Origin: CAXBDP01 sp041689935
GTDB taxonomy: Bacteria; Bacteroidota; Bacteroidia; Cytophagales; Cyclobacteriaceae
DNA length: 64,000 nucleotides
Assembly (NCBI GenBank): GCA_041689935.1
Contig: JBDNFI010000028.1
Span: forward strand, 42,188-106,187
Reading direction: 5' to 3'
In this document: one piece after another, positions 30,800 through 39,134 of the stretch
Layout of the letters: the number at the start of each line of letters is the position of its first letter
How positions within the stretch are numbered: the stretch's first letter is position 1
Notes under the pieces: generated by a model
Database searches by the model: none
Seen by the model: the letters and a program-made list of their open reading frames with translations, nothing else
What the model was told of the DNA's origin: nothing
Translations under genes and position numbers: made by a program

Positions 30800-31507
30800 A
30801 TGTTTTTAGAGCAACTAAATAAGGTTATAGAGGAGGGGACTCTGCCAGTAGAGGTTGCGGAAAAATACTTGAACCTATATATAGGTGAAGCTAATTGGAC
30901 AGCCCATATATCAAAGTTGTGGTTAAATTTAGAGAACAAAAATAAAAACGCTGAGATAAGTAGAGAGAATATTAAAAGAGCAATAGCCTGCGCCGTACTT
31001 TTGCCTACCCTTGAAAAAACAAATATCCCAGATCCAGTCCACTTAATATTATTTTGGTGCCCAACTTGGACTCAATATAAAGAGAGGGATTGGTTTTTGT
31101 TATTGTCTGACGTAATTAAAAAAGATTTAATGATACAAAAAAATCATAGCGAACTACTATCTCTTGGTATAATAGACCCTATAGATTATTCTCCCTTGAC
31201 AAGACAGTCATTTAACTGGCTTTATGCACAATCGGAACAAAATGGAGACATAGGGAGTAACGGAGTTGTTGTATCTAAAAAAATGCAGAACCTAGTTAGG
31301 ATATATGGAGGGGCAGTTATCTCTAATATATTTCAAAACCATAAACATATACTAGGAAAAATCCATAATTGGCGCAGTGGATACTTTTTCGAGAGGGAAA
31401 TATATAATATATATTCTTTTGATCAAATAAAAAAAATAAAGAAAACTGAAATAGAAAAATTAAATCCAAAGTATGTAAAAACATTAATCTTAAATAATCA
31501 AGGATAA
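30800..31507 (+). CDS. Hypothetical protein
   Basis: A 235-residue protein, mainly helical, rich in Trp, Asn and Lys (KLWLNLENKNKN, HLILFWCPTWTQYKERDW). No family recognised and no enzyme motif seen. It is the first gene after the terminator and lies 12 bases upstream of the ribonucleotide reductase gene, so the two may be co-transcribed. The ATG at 30800 has no strong ribosome-binding site, which fits initiation at or near the 5' end of the mRNA. Confidence 0.6.
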   Translation: MFLEQLNKVIEEGTLPVEVAEKYLNLYIGEANWTAHISKLWLNLENKNKNAEISRENIKRAIACAVLLPTLEKTNIPDPVHLILFWCPTWTQYKERDWFLLLSDVIKKDLMIQKNHSELLSLGIIDPIDYSPLTRQSFNWLYAQSEQNGDIGSNGVVVSKKMQNLVRIYGGAVISNIFQNHKHILGKIHNWRSGYFFEREIYNIYSFDQIKKIKKTEIEKLNPKYVKTLILNNQG

Positions 31508-31519
31508 GGAGATTCCTAA

Positions 31520-34500
31520 GTGCTGGAAGAAATCGATAACAATAATCTCTCATTAGTTACGGCAATAACTAATAATAGTGGCATGTTTGCCTTTAAACTA
31601 AGTGATGATTTCGTAAATTCATACAAAGGTAAGACGGTAGCGTTTGGATATAAAGATGCTGGTGGCAATTCTGTTGGTGAGATTACATTTCTCCGTACAT
31701 ATTCTAGGCTTAAAAAGGATGGAACTAAAGAGACTTGGGTTGGCGTCTGCGAAAGAGTCATTAATGGAATGTACTCAATTCAGAAAGACCACTGTAAGAG
31801 TCAGCGTCTTCCGTGGAACGACGCGCGTGCACAAGCAAGCGCGAAAGAAGCATTTGATCGTTTATTCAACCTCAAGTGGACACCTCCTGGTCGCGGTCTT
31901 TGGGTCATGGGTACGGATATAGTTAATGTCCAAAAAAATTCAGCTGCACTTCAAAATTGCGCCTTTGTTTCCACGCTAGAAATGAATAAATTTAACCCAG
32001 CTAAACCATTTGCCTTTCTGATGGAAGCATCAATGCTTGGTGTCGGCGTTGGATTTGATGATAAAGGTGCGGATAAAGATTTTATTATTTATGAACCAAA
32101 AGAAAAAGTTATAATAGCCATACCGGACACTCGTGAAGGTTGGGTAGAGTCTGTAGCAATGGTATTAAACTCATACCTAAAAGAGAACCAACCATCTTAC
32201 GAATTTGACTATTCGCAAATCAGACCATTAGGCGCTCAAATTAAAACGTTCGGGGGAACAGCTTCTGGTCCAGAACCGTTGATAAAACTCCATGCACATA
32301 TTCATAAACTGTTTTTAGGCAGAGCTGGAGAGAAGCTTACACGTATTGATATAGCCGATGTAGGTAATCTTATCGGAGTTTGTGTAGTATCCGGTAATGT
32401 TCGTCGTTCTGCGGAACTTTTAATTGGTCGTTTAGACGATAACAATTTTTTAGATCTAAAGAATAAAGATATTTTTCCAGAAAGAAACTCGTATGATCCT
32501 GTGGCACCAGGTTGGGGTTGGATGTCGAATAATTCAGTTGAGACGGTTGTAGGGTCAGACTTATCTGGGATTATTGACGGTATTGCCCTTAATGGTGAAC
32601 CAGGTGTTATCTGGATGGATCTTGCTCGTAAATATGGCCGACTTGCTGACCCTCCTAATAATAAAGACTGGAGAGTGGCAGGCTTTAACCCATCATTAAT
32701 AACAGGGACGAAGGTGTACACCACAGAAGGTATACGAAATATTGAATCGTTGGAAGGAAAGTCTTTTGTTGTAAAAAACCTTGATGGGAAACTTAGCGAA
32801 GCTAAGTGCTGGAAGTCTGGCACTAATGTTTCTGTTCACACGGTCAATCTTGCTGGTGGTCACTCTTATGGAGCCACTAAGGAGCATAAGTGGCCCGTAT
32901 GGAATGGTGAAGCATGGGTAAAAAAATCTACACTAGAATTACAGCATGGAGACTTATTGCCAAACCTTGTTCAGGGCAGTATGTTCCCAGATGGAACCAG
33001 GGGTACATATGATGAGGGTTTCCTTATTGGATGGAATCTTGGGGATGGGTGGCAAACCGACAGAAAAGATGGCAGACGCCAATACGGATTTATTGTATCG
33101 GATAATGATAGAAAAAGTGGGATACATAAAAAACTAGTATCTACATTAACTTCTTTGGGGGTATCTACTGAAATGGATACAAAAGAAAAGATTAATGTAA
33201 GCCACCATGGAATTAGGGATCTGTTTGATAGTTTTAGCGTTCAGCATAAAACCATAGGCCTACCAAAAGAAGTGTGGGAGTCGGATGTATCTGACGAATT
33301 TAGAAAGGGCCTAATCGATGCTTTATACTCATCTGATGGGACTGTTGATACGAGTCGTATTTGTTTTTCTCAGGCTAGTAAAATTATGGTAGATGAATTA
33401 TCTTCCCTATTAGGGTTTTTCGGAATAAAGACAAACAAAGGGACTATAACAAGACCTAGATCAGAAGCATTCCCTAATTCATATGCTGATGATGGCTCTA
33501 CATTCACTAGACATGTACTTCATATAGGGTCCATCGATAATATAAAGAACTTTTCAAAATTATTTACATTGTCGCATAAGGACAAGCAGGACAAGATTAA
33601 TGAAATTTGTTCTAGAAAGCATTTTACTTCAGATAAAACTAACTATATCGAGGTAGTTTCTATAACTGATGGGGGCACTGCTGATGTGTGGGACGTATCT
33701 GTATTTGACGATACTCATGCTTTCCAAATAGACCATTGTATTACTGGTAACTGTGCTGAACAAAGTCTTGAAAGCTATGAGTGCTGCACGCTTGTGGAAA
33801 CATATCTTAACCGCCACGATTCACTAGAAGACTATAAACGCACTCTTAAATTCGCCTACCTGTACGCTAAGACCGTCACGTTGCTTCCCACCCACTGGGA
33901 AGAGACTAATGCAATCATGCAAAGAAATAGGCGTATTGGGGCTTCTATGTCCGGTGTGGCTAATTTCGCAGACAGAGTAGGAATCCCAATATTAAAGGAG
34001 TGGATGGATCAAGGCTACAAAACTATACAGCGTTACGATAATATATATTCAGAATGGCTAGGCATAAGAGAGTCCGTTAAGATGACCACGATTAAACCAA
34101 GTGGGACTGTTTCTATACTTGCTGGTGAGTCACCTGGTGTTCATTGGACTCCAGGTGGGAAATATTTTAATCGTACGATTAGATTCTCCAATGATGATCC
34201 CATGTTACCACTTTTCAGAATGGCGAATTATAAGGTAGAACCCGCATCGGAATCGCCTGATACAACATCGGTTGTTTATTTTCCCATTAAGTCACAAGCA
34301 AGTCGTGCGGAAAAAGATGTAACAATCTTTGAAAAGATGTCACTTGCGGCCACAGCACAAAGGTATTGGTCTGACAATTCCGTATCTGTGACCATATCGT
34401 TTAACGCCGAAACAGAGTCTCAACATGTTGGAACGGTTTTACATATGTACGATGGTCAGCTTAAGACGGTATCTTTTCTGCCCAGCGGCAATGATACGTA

Positions 34501-34675
34501 TCCCCAGATGCCATATACGCAAATAAGCGAAGAAGAATATATAGAGGCAACTAAAACTTTATTCGCGATTGATTTAACTGGAGTATATGCCGGTATGGCG
34601 GCTGATGCCATTGGTGAAAATTATTGCACTACAGACTTATGTGAGGTTAAGTTCGTGAAGGAAAATGCAAAGTAA
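31520..34675 (+). CDS. nrdJ: Adenosylcobalamin-dependent ribonucleotide reductase (class II) with intein
   Basis: A 1051-residue precursor with GTG start behind AAGGAG. The exteins (698 residues) match the monomeric B12-dependent ribonucleoside-triphosphate reductase family: RLPWNDARAQASA, PPGRGLWVMGT, GVGVGFDDKG, the thiyl-Cys segment NP/CAEQSLES (interrupted by the intein), and 'IKPSGTVSILAGESPGVHW', the substrate-phosphate loop. It makes deoxynucleotides for phage DNA without oxygen dependence; cofactor from the host. An intein of 353 residues lies between NP and the catalytic Cys. Splicing would give a size close to that of the Lactobacillus enzyme. It is followed by thyX, giving a nucleotide-supply group. 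Confidence 0.92.
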   Translation: MLEEIDNNNLSLVTAITNNSGMFAFKLSDDFVNSYKGKTVAFGYKDAGGNSVGEITFLRTYSRLKKDGTKETWVGVCERVINGMYSIQKDHCKSQRLPWNDARAQASAKEAFDRLFNLKWTPPGRGLWVMGTDIVNVQKNSAALQNCAFVSTLEMNKFNPAKPFAFLMEASMLGVGVGFDDKGADKDFIIYEPKEKVIIAIPDTREGWVESVAMVLNSYLKENQPSYEFDYSQIRPLGAQIKTFGGTASGPEPLIKLHAHIHKLFLGRAGEKLTRIDIADVGNLIGVCVVSGNVRRSAELLIGRLDDNNFLDLKNKDIFPERNSYDPVAPGWGWMSNNSVETVVGSDLSGIIDGIALNGEPGVIWMDLARKYGRLADPPNNKDWRVAGFNPSLITGTKVYTTEGIRNIESLEGKSFVVKNLDGKLSEAKCWKSGTNVSVHTVNLAGGHSYGATKEHKWPVWNGEAWVKKSTLELQHGDLLPNLVQGSMFPDGTRGTYDEGFLIGWNLGDGWQTDRKDGRRQYGFIVSDNDRKSGIHKKLVSTLTSLGVSTEMDTKEKINVSHHGIRDLFDSFSVQHKTIGLPKEVWESDVSDEFRKGLIDALYSSDGTVDTSRICFSQASKIMVDELSSLLGFFGIKTNKGTITRPRSEAFPNSYADDGSTFTRHVLHIGSIDNIKNFSKLFTLSHKDKQDKINEICSRKHFTSDKTNYIEVVSITDGGTADVWDVSVFDDTHAFQIDHCITGNCAEQSLESYECCTLVETYLNRHDSLEDYKRTLKFAYLYAKTVTLLPTHWEETNAIMQRNRRIGASMSGVANFADRVGIPILKEWMDQGYKTIQRYDNIYSEWLGIRESVKMTTIKPSGTVSILAGESPGVHWTPGGKYFNRTIRFSNDDPMLPLFRMANYKVEPASESPDTTSVVYFPIKSQASRAEKDVTIFEKMSLAATAQRYWSDNSVSVTISFNAETESQHVGTVLHMYDGQLKTVSFLPSGNDTYPQMPYTQISEEEYIEATKTLFAIDLTGVYAGMAADAIGENYCTTDLCEVKFVKENAK
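32693..33751 (+). other. Intein with LAGLIDADG homing endonuclease inside NrdJ
   Basis: 353 residues inserted between FNP and CAEQSLES. The N-terminal block is SLITGTKVYTTEG (Ser at position 1), block B has ATKEHKW (TxxH), two LAGLIDADG-like motifs are FLIGWNLGDG and GLIDALYSSDG (acidic residues kept), and the C-terminal block is FQIDHCITGN followed by Cys+1. The penultimate residue is Gly instead of the usual His, so splicing may use a variant mechanism or be slow. The +1 Cys is the thiyl-radical cysteine, so unspliced enzyme would be inactive. Confidence 0.9.
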
Positions 34676-35027
34676 AATGTCTAATGAAGAAAGTTTTGAT
34701 AAAATATTTTCTGAAATAACATCTCCAGAAAATTTGGGAGCAATGCCGGATGCCACAAAAGCAATTTCGTTAAGTTCTGCTAGAGATTATTCTTTATTTA
34801 TGGCTGAATTAATAACAGCTGTTCAGGAAATAAATTTAATTATTGTTAATCTTATAGATCCAAGTGATGAGCCATTTTCTATACCTGGAGAAATTGTTCT
34901 AATGCTAGAAAGTATTTACTCAAAAGCAAAAGAGTTTAATAACTATATGATAAACTTAGATGAAGATGATCTTGGATATTTTTTCATAACAGAAGAGGAT
35001 GAAGAGGATGAAAACGACGGAGACTGA
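34665..35027 (+). CDS. Hypothetical acidic protein
   Basis: A 120-residue protein overlapping the end of nrdJ by 11 bases. Start ATG 34665 is preceded by GAAGGA; an alternative ATG at 34677 lacks a ribosome-binding site. The protein is mostly helical with a strongly acidic C-terminus (TEEDEEDEND). Compact virus-style packing with thyX downstream. No family recognised. The acidic tail may bind a basic partner, but that is a guess. Confidence 0.6.
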   Translation: MQSKMSNEESFDKIFSEITSPENLGAMPDATKAISLSSARDYSLFMAELITAVQEINLIIVNLIDPSDEPFSIPGEIVLMLESIYSKAKEFNNYMINLDEDDLGYFFITEEDEEDENDGD

Positions 35028-35718
35028 TCAAAATACGTTGAAAGTTTTAGATAAAGGCTATGTAAGACTAGTAGATGTAATGGGTAGTGATCTATCTGTA
35101 GTTAATGCAGCTAGAGCATCCTTCCATAAAGAGTCATTAGAACTCTCAACGGCAGATGCAAGACTCATAGATTTCCTAGCTAGAGAAAACCATATGTCAC
35201 CATTCAGACATGCCTTTATGACCTTTGAAATTTATGCCCCGTTAATGGTTGCTCGTCAACATTGGAAATATGTTGTTGGATCAGACCATACTATGGATTC
35301 ATGGAATGAATCATCTAGGCGTTACATAACAATAGAACCAGAATTTTATATTCCAGGAGCAGAAGAGTGGCGTTTGGCCCCAGAGGATAAGAAGCAGGGT
35401 TCTGCTGGTTTGGCCGGTCCGTGGATTGGCTCGATACTATCTAATGAGCTGAGAGATTTAGTGTCTAAATCTGAAGCTCTATATAAGATGGCACTTGATG
35501 AGGGTATAGCCCCAGAGCAGGCTCGATTATTTCTCCCCGCTTATGGCCTTTACGTTTCATATAGATGGTCCTGTAGCCTGCAATCCGTATCCCTATTCCT
35601 TAAACAAAGACTTGCAGAAGAATCTCAAGCAGAGATTCAAGCATATGCGGGAGCAATTTATGAGCTGGCAAAAGAAAAATTCCCAATATCCATAAGCAGA
35701 CTGGTAGACAGCCAATGA
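35008..35718 (+). CDS. thyX: FAD-dependent thymidylate synthase
   Basis: About 236 residues; start chosen at ATG 35008 behind GAAGAGG, although ATG 34999 in the same frame is also possible. The conserved ThyX region is present: SPFRHAFMTFEI, RQHWKY (in place of the usual RHR motif) and SWNESSRRYI (NExSxRY). The C-terminal helix has QARLFLPAYGLYVSYRW. The enzyme converts dUMP to dTMP using methylene-THF and FAD/NADPH. Pairing with B12-dependent NrdJ is common in actinobacterial phages. The ATGA overlap at the 3' end couples it to the small membrane gene. Confidence 0.92.
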   Translation: MKTTETDQNTLKVLDKGYVRLVDVMGSDLSVVNAARASFHKESLELSTADARLIDFLARENHMSPFRHAFMTFEIYAPLMVARQHWKYVVGSDHTMDSWNESSRRYITIEPEFYIPGAEEWRLAPEDKKQGSAGLAGPWIGSILSNELRDLVSKSEALYKMALDEGIAPEQARLFLPAYGLYVSYRWSCSLQSVSLFLKQRLAEESQAEIQAYAGAIYELAKEKFPISISRLVDSQ

Positions 35719-35888
35719 TTTTTACTGTTGGAATATGCACATTATTGGCACTTTTAATGTCTTGGTCTACTAGCCTGCAGATAACAGGTCAACTAACAGA
35801 AAACCTTGCAGTCAAAAAGATTTCCATTACCCTATCCATATTGATCAAGGTAATATTACTCTTATCACTGTATACTTTACTGAAATAA
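35715..35888 (+). CDS. Small membrane protein
   Basis: A 57-residue protein starting in the ATGA overlap with thyX. Two hydrophobic segments (about residues 2-17, FTVGICTLLALLMSW, and 36-56, ISITLSILIKVILLL) with a polar link give a likely two-pass inner-membrane protein. No family recognised. Tight coupling indicates a real gene. Confidence 0.6.
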   Translation: MIFTVGICTLLALLMSWSTSLQITGQLTENLAVKKISITLSILIKVILLLSLYTLLK

Positions 35889-35897
35889 GGGAGCATA

Positions 35898-36137
35898 GTG
35901 GCGGCTTCAAAGTGTAATTATATACTAGTCTATCCAAATCATAGTCAAGTATATTCTTGCGCATCAAAAAAAACTGCGATAGATTCTTTGCCTCCAGAAG
36001 GATATACTATTGAGGATAAAAGAATACTTTTTGCAACATTCGAGCCAGATACAAATTCATTTTGTGTATACCCAGTATCGCCAGATGAATTAGAAGCAAC
36101 AGAGACAAAGACTATTAGAAAAAAAAGAAATGACTAA
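35898..36137 (+). CDS. Hypothetical protein
   Basis: A 79-residue protein with GTG start behind GGGAGC, overlapping the next gene by 8 bases. Short strands (YILVYPNHSQVYS) and a basic C-terminus (KTIRKKRND). Family unknown. Confidence 0.5.
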   Translation: MAASKCNYILVYPNHSQVYSCASKKTAIDSLPPEGYTIEDKRILFATFEPDTNSFCVYPVSPDELEATETKTIRKKRND

Positions 36138-36369
36138 AAAAATAAACCAAAGAAAAAAAATAACTATTAAATTAGAATCTGGTTATTCATATATGGTAGC
36201 AGATTCAACAATGTTAGCGAATATGTATATTGTATATACTGAGCTTTTTATAAATGTAAAGAAAACCGACAAATATAAAGAGCATTACGTGCAAATGTTA
36301 GATAAGATAACTAGCGCAATAGAAAATATTTATACAAAAGAGGATGAAAGTTATGAAGATTGGCAGTAA
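36130..36369 (+). CDS. Hypothetical protein
   Basis: A 79-residue protein. Basic N-terminus (MTKKINQRKKITIKL) then helical. Overlaps both neighbours. Unknown function; real by gene packing and the absence of in-frame CGG. Confidence 0.45.
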   Translation: MTKKINQRKKITIKLESGYSYMVADSTMLANMYIVYTELFINVKKTDKYKEHYVQMLDKITSAIENIYTKEDESYEDWQ

Positions 36370-36634
36370 GGGCGCAGTATTCTATCTTTGTTTAGGAGTT
36401 GGATTCTATCTTGGATTAAAGCATTATGCACAGCGTATGATAAATGACGAACTTAACGACGAATTTGCAGAAAAATATCAAGAGGATAATTTCAAACCTA
36501 ATAACGCTCTGATAGAATTCTTTGAATCAGATAAAATAATTGAAGCATATAGTAGATATGAGGAATACTTAGACTTAGGACTTAACAAGCAGGACGCTTT
36601 TAAGGCAGTAGTCGAAGATAAGAGAAATACATGA
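36344..36634 (+). CDS. Small protein with N-terminal membrane segment
   Basis: A 96-residue protein. A hydrophobic stretch AVFYLCLGVGFYLGL (residues about 9-23) is followed by an acidic helical domain. ATG 36353 is an alternative start. It overlaps the following glycosyltransferase by 4 bases (ATGA). Probably membrane-anchored; function unknown. Confidence 0.5.
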   Translation: MKVMKIGSKGAVFYLCLGVGFYLGLKHYAQRMINDELNDEFAEKYQEDNFKPNNALIEFFESDKIIEAYSRYEEYLDLGLNKQDAFKAVVEDKRNT

Positions 36635-37434
36635 TTGACCTATGCATCGTAAATTACAATACTAGGCCTCTTCTCCAAAGATTATTAGATTGTCTTCACG
36701 AAGACATAGTTGGTAACCCTAAATTTTGGAATCTTTATATAGCTGACAATGGTTCTACTGATGATACGGTTGAGTGGCTAAAGGATAACGATTACAAATA
36801 TCAGATAGATAAAGTTTTCGTCAATGCGAATACAGGGTATTCACACGCTTGTAATACTCTAGCTGCTCTAGGTAGTAGCAATATAATAGGTTTGCTAAAC
36901 GCAGATGTATGGCTTAACAATAAAGACGTAACAAATATAAATAATATATTTAATAATAATTCCGATATACATATACTAGGTCCAAAACAAAGAGATGAAT
37001 TTGGTTTGATAACGCATGCGGGGATAATTGGGACGAATACTGATCCAAGACATAGAGGATGGAATTACTCCGATCCAGAAGATACCATGTATAAAGATAG
37101 TATACAATGTATAACCGTATCTGGATCAGCATATTTTATTAAAAGAAGTGTGTGGAATGCATTAACTGACAACGTTAAATATAGAGAGATGTATCCTAAT
37201 GCTATAGGGGCTTTTTTGCCCACTCCTCATTATTACGAAGAAACATGGTGCTCATATTTCGCTCGTCATTTGGGGTATAATGTTGTGTATGATGGTTCGG
37301 TATCGATTGGTCATACGTGGCATGCCTCTTCCCCTAAGCCCAACGAGGGATACAGTCATGCTGACGCACAGTTTCAATTAAGTCAATCAATATTTCGCAA
37401 AGCATGCGATTACATAGGAATAGAAAGAGATTAA
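36631..37434 (+). CDS. Glycosyltransferase family 2
   Basis: A 267-residue protein beginning IDLCIVNYNTRPLL, a typical GT-A start, then 'ADNGSTDDT', 'NTGYSHACNTL' and a DxD-like element LLNADVW. A metal/acceptor-site segment near FLPTPHYYEETW follows. This pattern belongs to rhamnosyl/galactofuranosyl-type GT2 enzymes. It could glycosylate phage or host surface polymers or modified DNA; the acceptor is unknown. It starts in an ATGA overlap and is followed one base later by a nuclease gene. Confidence 0.85.
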   Translation: MIDLCIVNYNTRPLLQRLLDCLHEDIVGNPKFWNLYIADNGSTDDTVEWLKDNDYKYQIDKVFVNANTGYSHACNTLAALGSSNIIGLLNADVWLNNKDVTNINNIFNNNSDIHILGPKQRDEFGLITHAGIIGTNTDPRHRGWNYSDPEDTMYKDSIQCITVSGSAYFIKRSVWNALTDNVKYREMYPNAIGAFLPTPHYYEETWCSYFARHLGYNVVYDGSVSIGHTWHASSPKPNEGYSHADAQFQLSQSIFRKACDYIGIERD

Positions 37435-37435
37435 A

Positions 37436-37834
37436 ATGGCAGTTAACTTTAACCCATATCAGTACAAAGCAGAAGTTAAAAAAATAGTTGATGGAGATAC
37501 ATTCGATATTTTAATTGATCTTGGTTTTGATACCTATAGGTACGGTCGCGTTAGATTGTATGGGGTAAATACTCCAGAAAGTCGTACCAAAAATCTAGAA
37601 GAAAAAAAACAAGGATTAGCCGCAAAAGAATTTGTTAATCAATGGTTAATAGCTGCTGATAAGAAAGTAAATATAGAAACTATTCTAGACAAGAACGAAA
37701 AATATGGTAGGATACTTGCCAGGGTATACAATGGCACAGGTGCCTGTTTAAATACCGATATCGTAACGGCTGGTCTTGCTCGTGAATATTTTGGTGTAGG
37801 CGATAAGATATGGACCGAATTTAAGAAAGATTAA
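37436..37834 (+). CDS. Staphylococcal-nuclease-like (thermonuclease) protein
   Basis: A 132-residue protein of the SNase family: KIVDGDTFDILIDLG, RVRLYGVNTPESR (catalytic Arg and Glu present) and EKYGRILARVY (second Arg). Length is normal for the catalytic core. No signal peptide, so it is probably intracellular and may degrade host DNA or RNA. The same fold appears in degenerate form in the hub gene at 3160-3260. Confidence 0.9.
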   Translation: MAVNFNPYQYKAEVKKIVDGDTFDILIDLGFDTYRYGRVRLYGVNTPESRTKNLEEKKQGLAAKEFVNQWLIAADKKVNIETILDKNEKYGRILARVYNGTGACLNTDIVTAGLAREYFGVGDKIWTEFKKD

Positions 37835-37836
37835 TA

Positions 37837-38208
37837 ATGAAAAATCCATTTGCTGAAAGAATAAAGATAAAGTTAGTTTATAAAGACACGAAGAAAAAAT
37901 TCTGCACGTGTAAATTAAGTAAGGAGGAATTTAATGTTATTTGCGAAGCTGCAAATGTAGGTGGTGAAACATTAGAAGAATTCCTTCAAAGTGTTATTGA
38001 CGAGCTAGTGCAATTCTCTAGAGAAGAGCTGGCAACTGGTAATCTTTATAGGAAAAAGCCTCTAGAAAAAAGAAAAGCGCCAGAAATTCCTACTGAATCT
38101 GGTTGGAGATTCCCGGGAACTGACATTGATGTCATAAGCATTGCTCTTGGAATAACTGCAGTGATGGTAGCGATATTTGCAGTGGTGTTTATGCTAGCAG
38201 TGTCATGA
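37837..38208 (+). CDS. Hypothetical protein with C-terminal membrane anchor
   Basis: A 123-residue protein. The soluble basic N-terminal part has Cys residues (KKFCTCKLS). The last 25 residues (VISIALGITAVMVAIFAVVFML) form one transmembrane segment. Possibly a tail-anchored membrane protein. Family not recognised. Confidence 0.55.
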   Translation: MKNPFAERIKIKLVYKDTKKKFCTCKLSKEEFNVICEAANVGGETLEEFLQSVIDELVQFSREELATGNLYRKKPLEKRKAPEIPTESGWRFPGTDIDVISIALGITAVMVAIFAVVFMLAVS

Positions 38209-38246
38209 TTAGCAATAATATCACCACCACTATATGGGGATTATTA

Positions 38247-38420
38247 TGCTATACTAATAGATCTAATAAAGCCACTTTTACAATGCCGTATCGCTTAGGC
38301 GATTGGAGTGGCGCGGCCATCTTATCAGGAGATGGTTGTCGGTCAGAGACAGTAATGTCTTCCTTAAGGGTGATTAGGCCCGTAGTGGAACAACTCTAGG
38401 GTGGACGCGCCCTAGAGCCA
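38247..38420 (+). ncRNA. Structured RNA with its own promoter
   Basis: A GC-richer stretch in an AT-rich region. An extended -10 TG-C-TATACT lies at 38247-38255. The presumed transcript then has four consecutive hairpins: ATCGC/GCGAT (38290-38303), CCATCT/AGATGG (38317-38335), GAGAC/GTCTT (38346-38361) and an 8-bp stem CTCTAGGG/CCCTAGAG (38394-38417) followed by CCA. No poly-U tail. Not tRNA-like by eye (no T-loop), and I do not recognise a known family. A 64-codon ORF (38205-38399) crosses it, but contains an in-frame CGG and has unlikely codons, so I treat the region as RNA. Confidence 0.5.
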
Positions 38421-38456
38421 TTATTCTTAGTGAGTTAATCGACAAAAAGGTTTTTA

Positions 38457-38870
38457 ATGAGAGTAAAAGTATTTTTATCTGGAGCGATAGAAGAGGTTGG
38501 GGACTACGCATATGGGTGGAGAGAGACAGCGGTAAAATTATTAGATCAACGTGGTTTCCATGCAGTTAACCCAATGGATTTTTGTTTAGAAGAAACTGGT
38601 TGCGAACCGAAAGAAATTGTTAGTAAGAATACCTTTATGCAAGCGCGATGCGATATTGTTCTAGTCGAATACATGATTCCGAACAGAGCTTATATAGGCA
38701 CTGACTATGAGATGACATTGGCTAACCATATCTATAATCAGCCAGTTATAACATTTGCCCATGAAAGCTATAGGCAAAGAAAATATCTAAATTATTTATC
38801 GACAAAAGTTGTTTCTTCACTAGAAGATGCTGTAGAATATATCTCTATTACATATTCACATAACAAGTAA
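38457..38870 (+). CDS. Nucleoside 2-deoxyribosyltransferase-like protein
   Basis: A 137-residue protein with the fold pattern of the DUF4406/2-deoxyribosyltransferase group: VFLSGAIE at the N-terminus, WRETAVKLLDQRGF, NPMDF, CDIVLVEY and GTDYEMTLA near the active-site Glu position. Such enzymes hydrolyse or exchange N-glycosidic bonds in (deoxy)nucleotides, consistent with nucleotide salvage near nrdJ and thyX. Substrate unknown. Confidence 0.75.
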   Translation: MRVKVFLSGAIEEVGDYAYGWRETAVKLLDQRGFHAVNPMDFCLEETGCEPKEIVSKNTFMQARCDIVLVEYMIPNRAYIGTDYEMTLANHIYNQPVITFAHESYRQRKYLNYLSTKVVSSLEDAVEYISITYSHNK

Positions 38871-38880
38871 AGGAAATCAA

Positions 38881-39063
38881 ATGTCAGAAAATAAATTTAA
38901 TTATTTTGAGGTAGTAAATACTTATATTGTTAAAGCAAAGAATAAGGATGAAGCAGAGAAGGTTGTCTTGGGACGAAAAGGTGTCAAGGGACAAATCCTA
39001 TCTACTCAATCTGATATAGAGAGAATCTCGGCTGTTGAAGTACGAGAAATGCTAGAAGTTTAA
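38881..39063 (+). CDS. Hypothetical protein
   Basis: A 60-residue protein behind AAAGGAAA, reading FEVVNTYIVKAKNKDEAEKVV, which fits a small beta-alpha-beta fold with a strand-helix pair seen in many phage 'DpnD/PcfM-like' proteins. Unknown role. A terminator follows. Confidence 0.55.
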   Translation: MSENKFNYFEVVNTYIVKAKNKDEAEKVVLGRKGVKGQILSTQSDIERISAVEVREMLEV

Positions 39064-39087
39064 TATCTAGAAATATTCTATTCGTTA

Positions 39088-39118
39088 GGGCACCGGTGAA
39101 ATAAGCCGGTGCCCTTTA
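39088..39118 (+). terminator. Intrinsic terminator
   Basis: Stem GGGCACCGG / CCGGTGCCC with loop TGAAATAAG, followed by TTTAAC. It ends the nucleotide-metabolism unit before the glycosyltransferase at 39135. Confidence 0.8.
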
Positions 39119-39134
39119 ACAAAGGCTTTGATAT

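Noticed and set aside
38205..38399. 64-codon ORF starting in an ATGA overlap with the preceding gene
   Set aside because: It contains an in-frame CGG (38340) that is not supported by any protein pattern, crosses a promoter and several perfect hairpins, and has untypical codons; treated as a structured RNA region.
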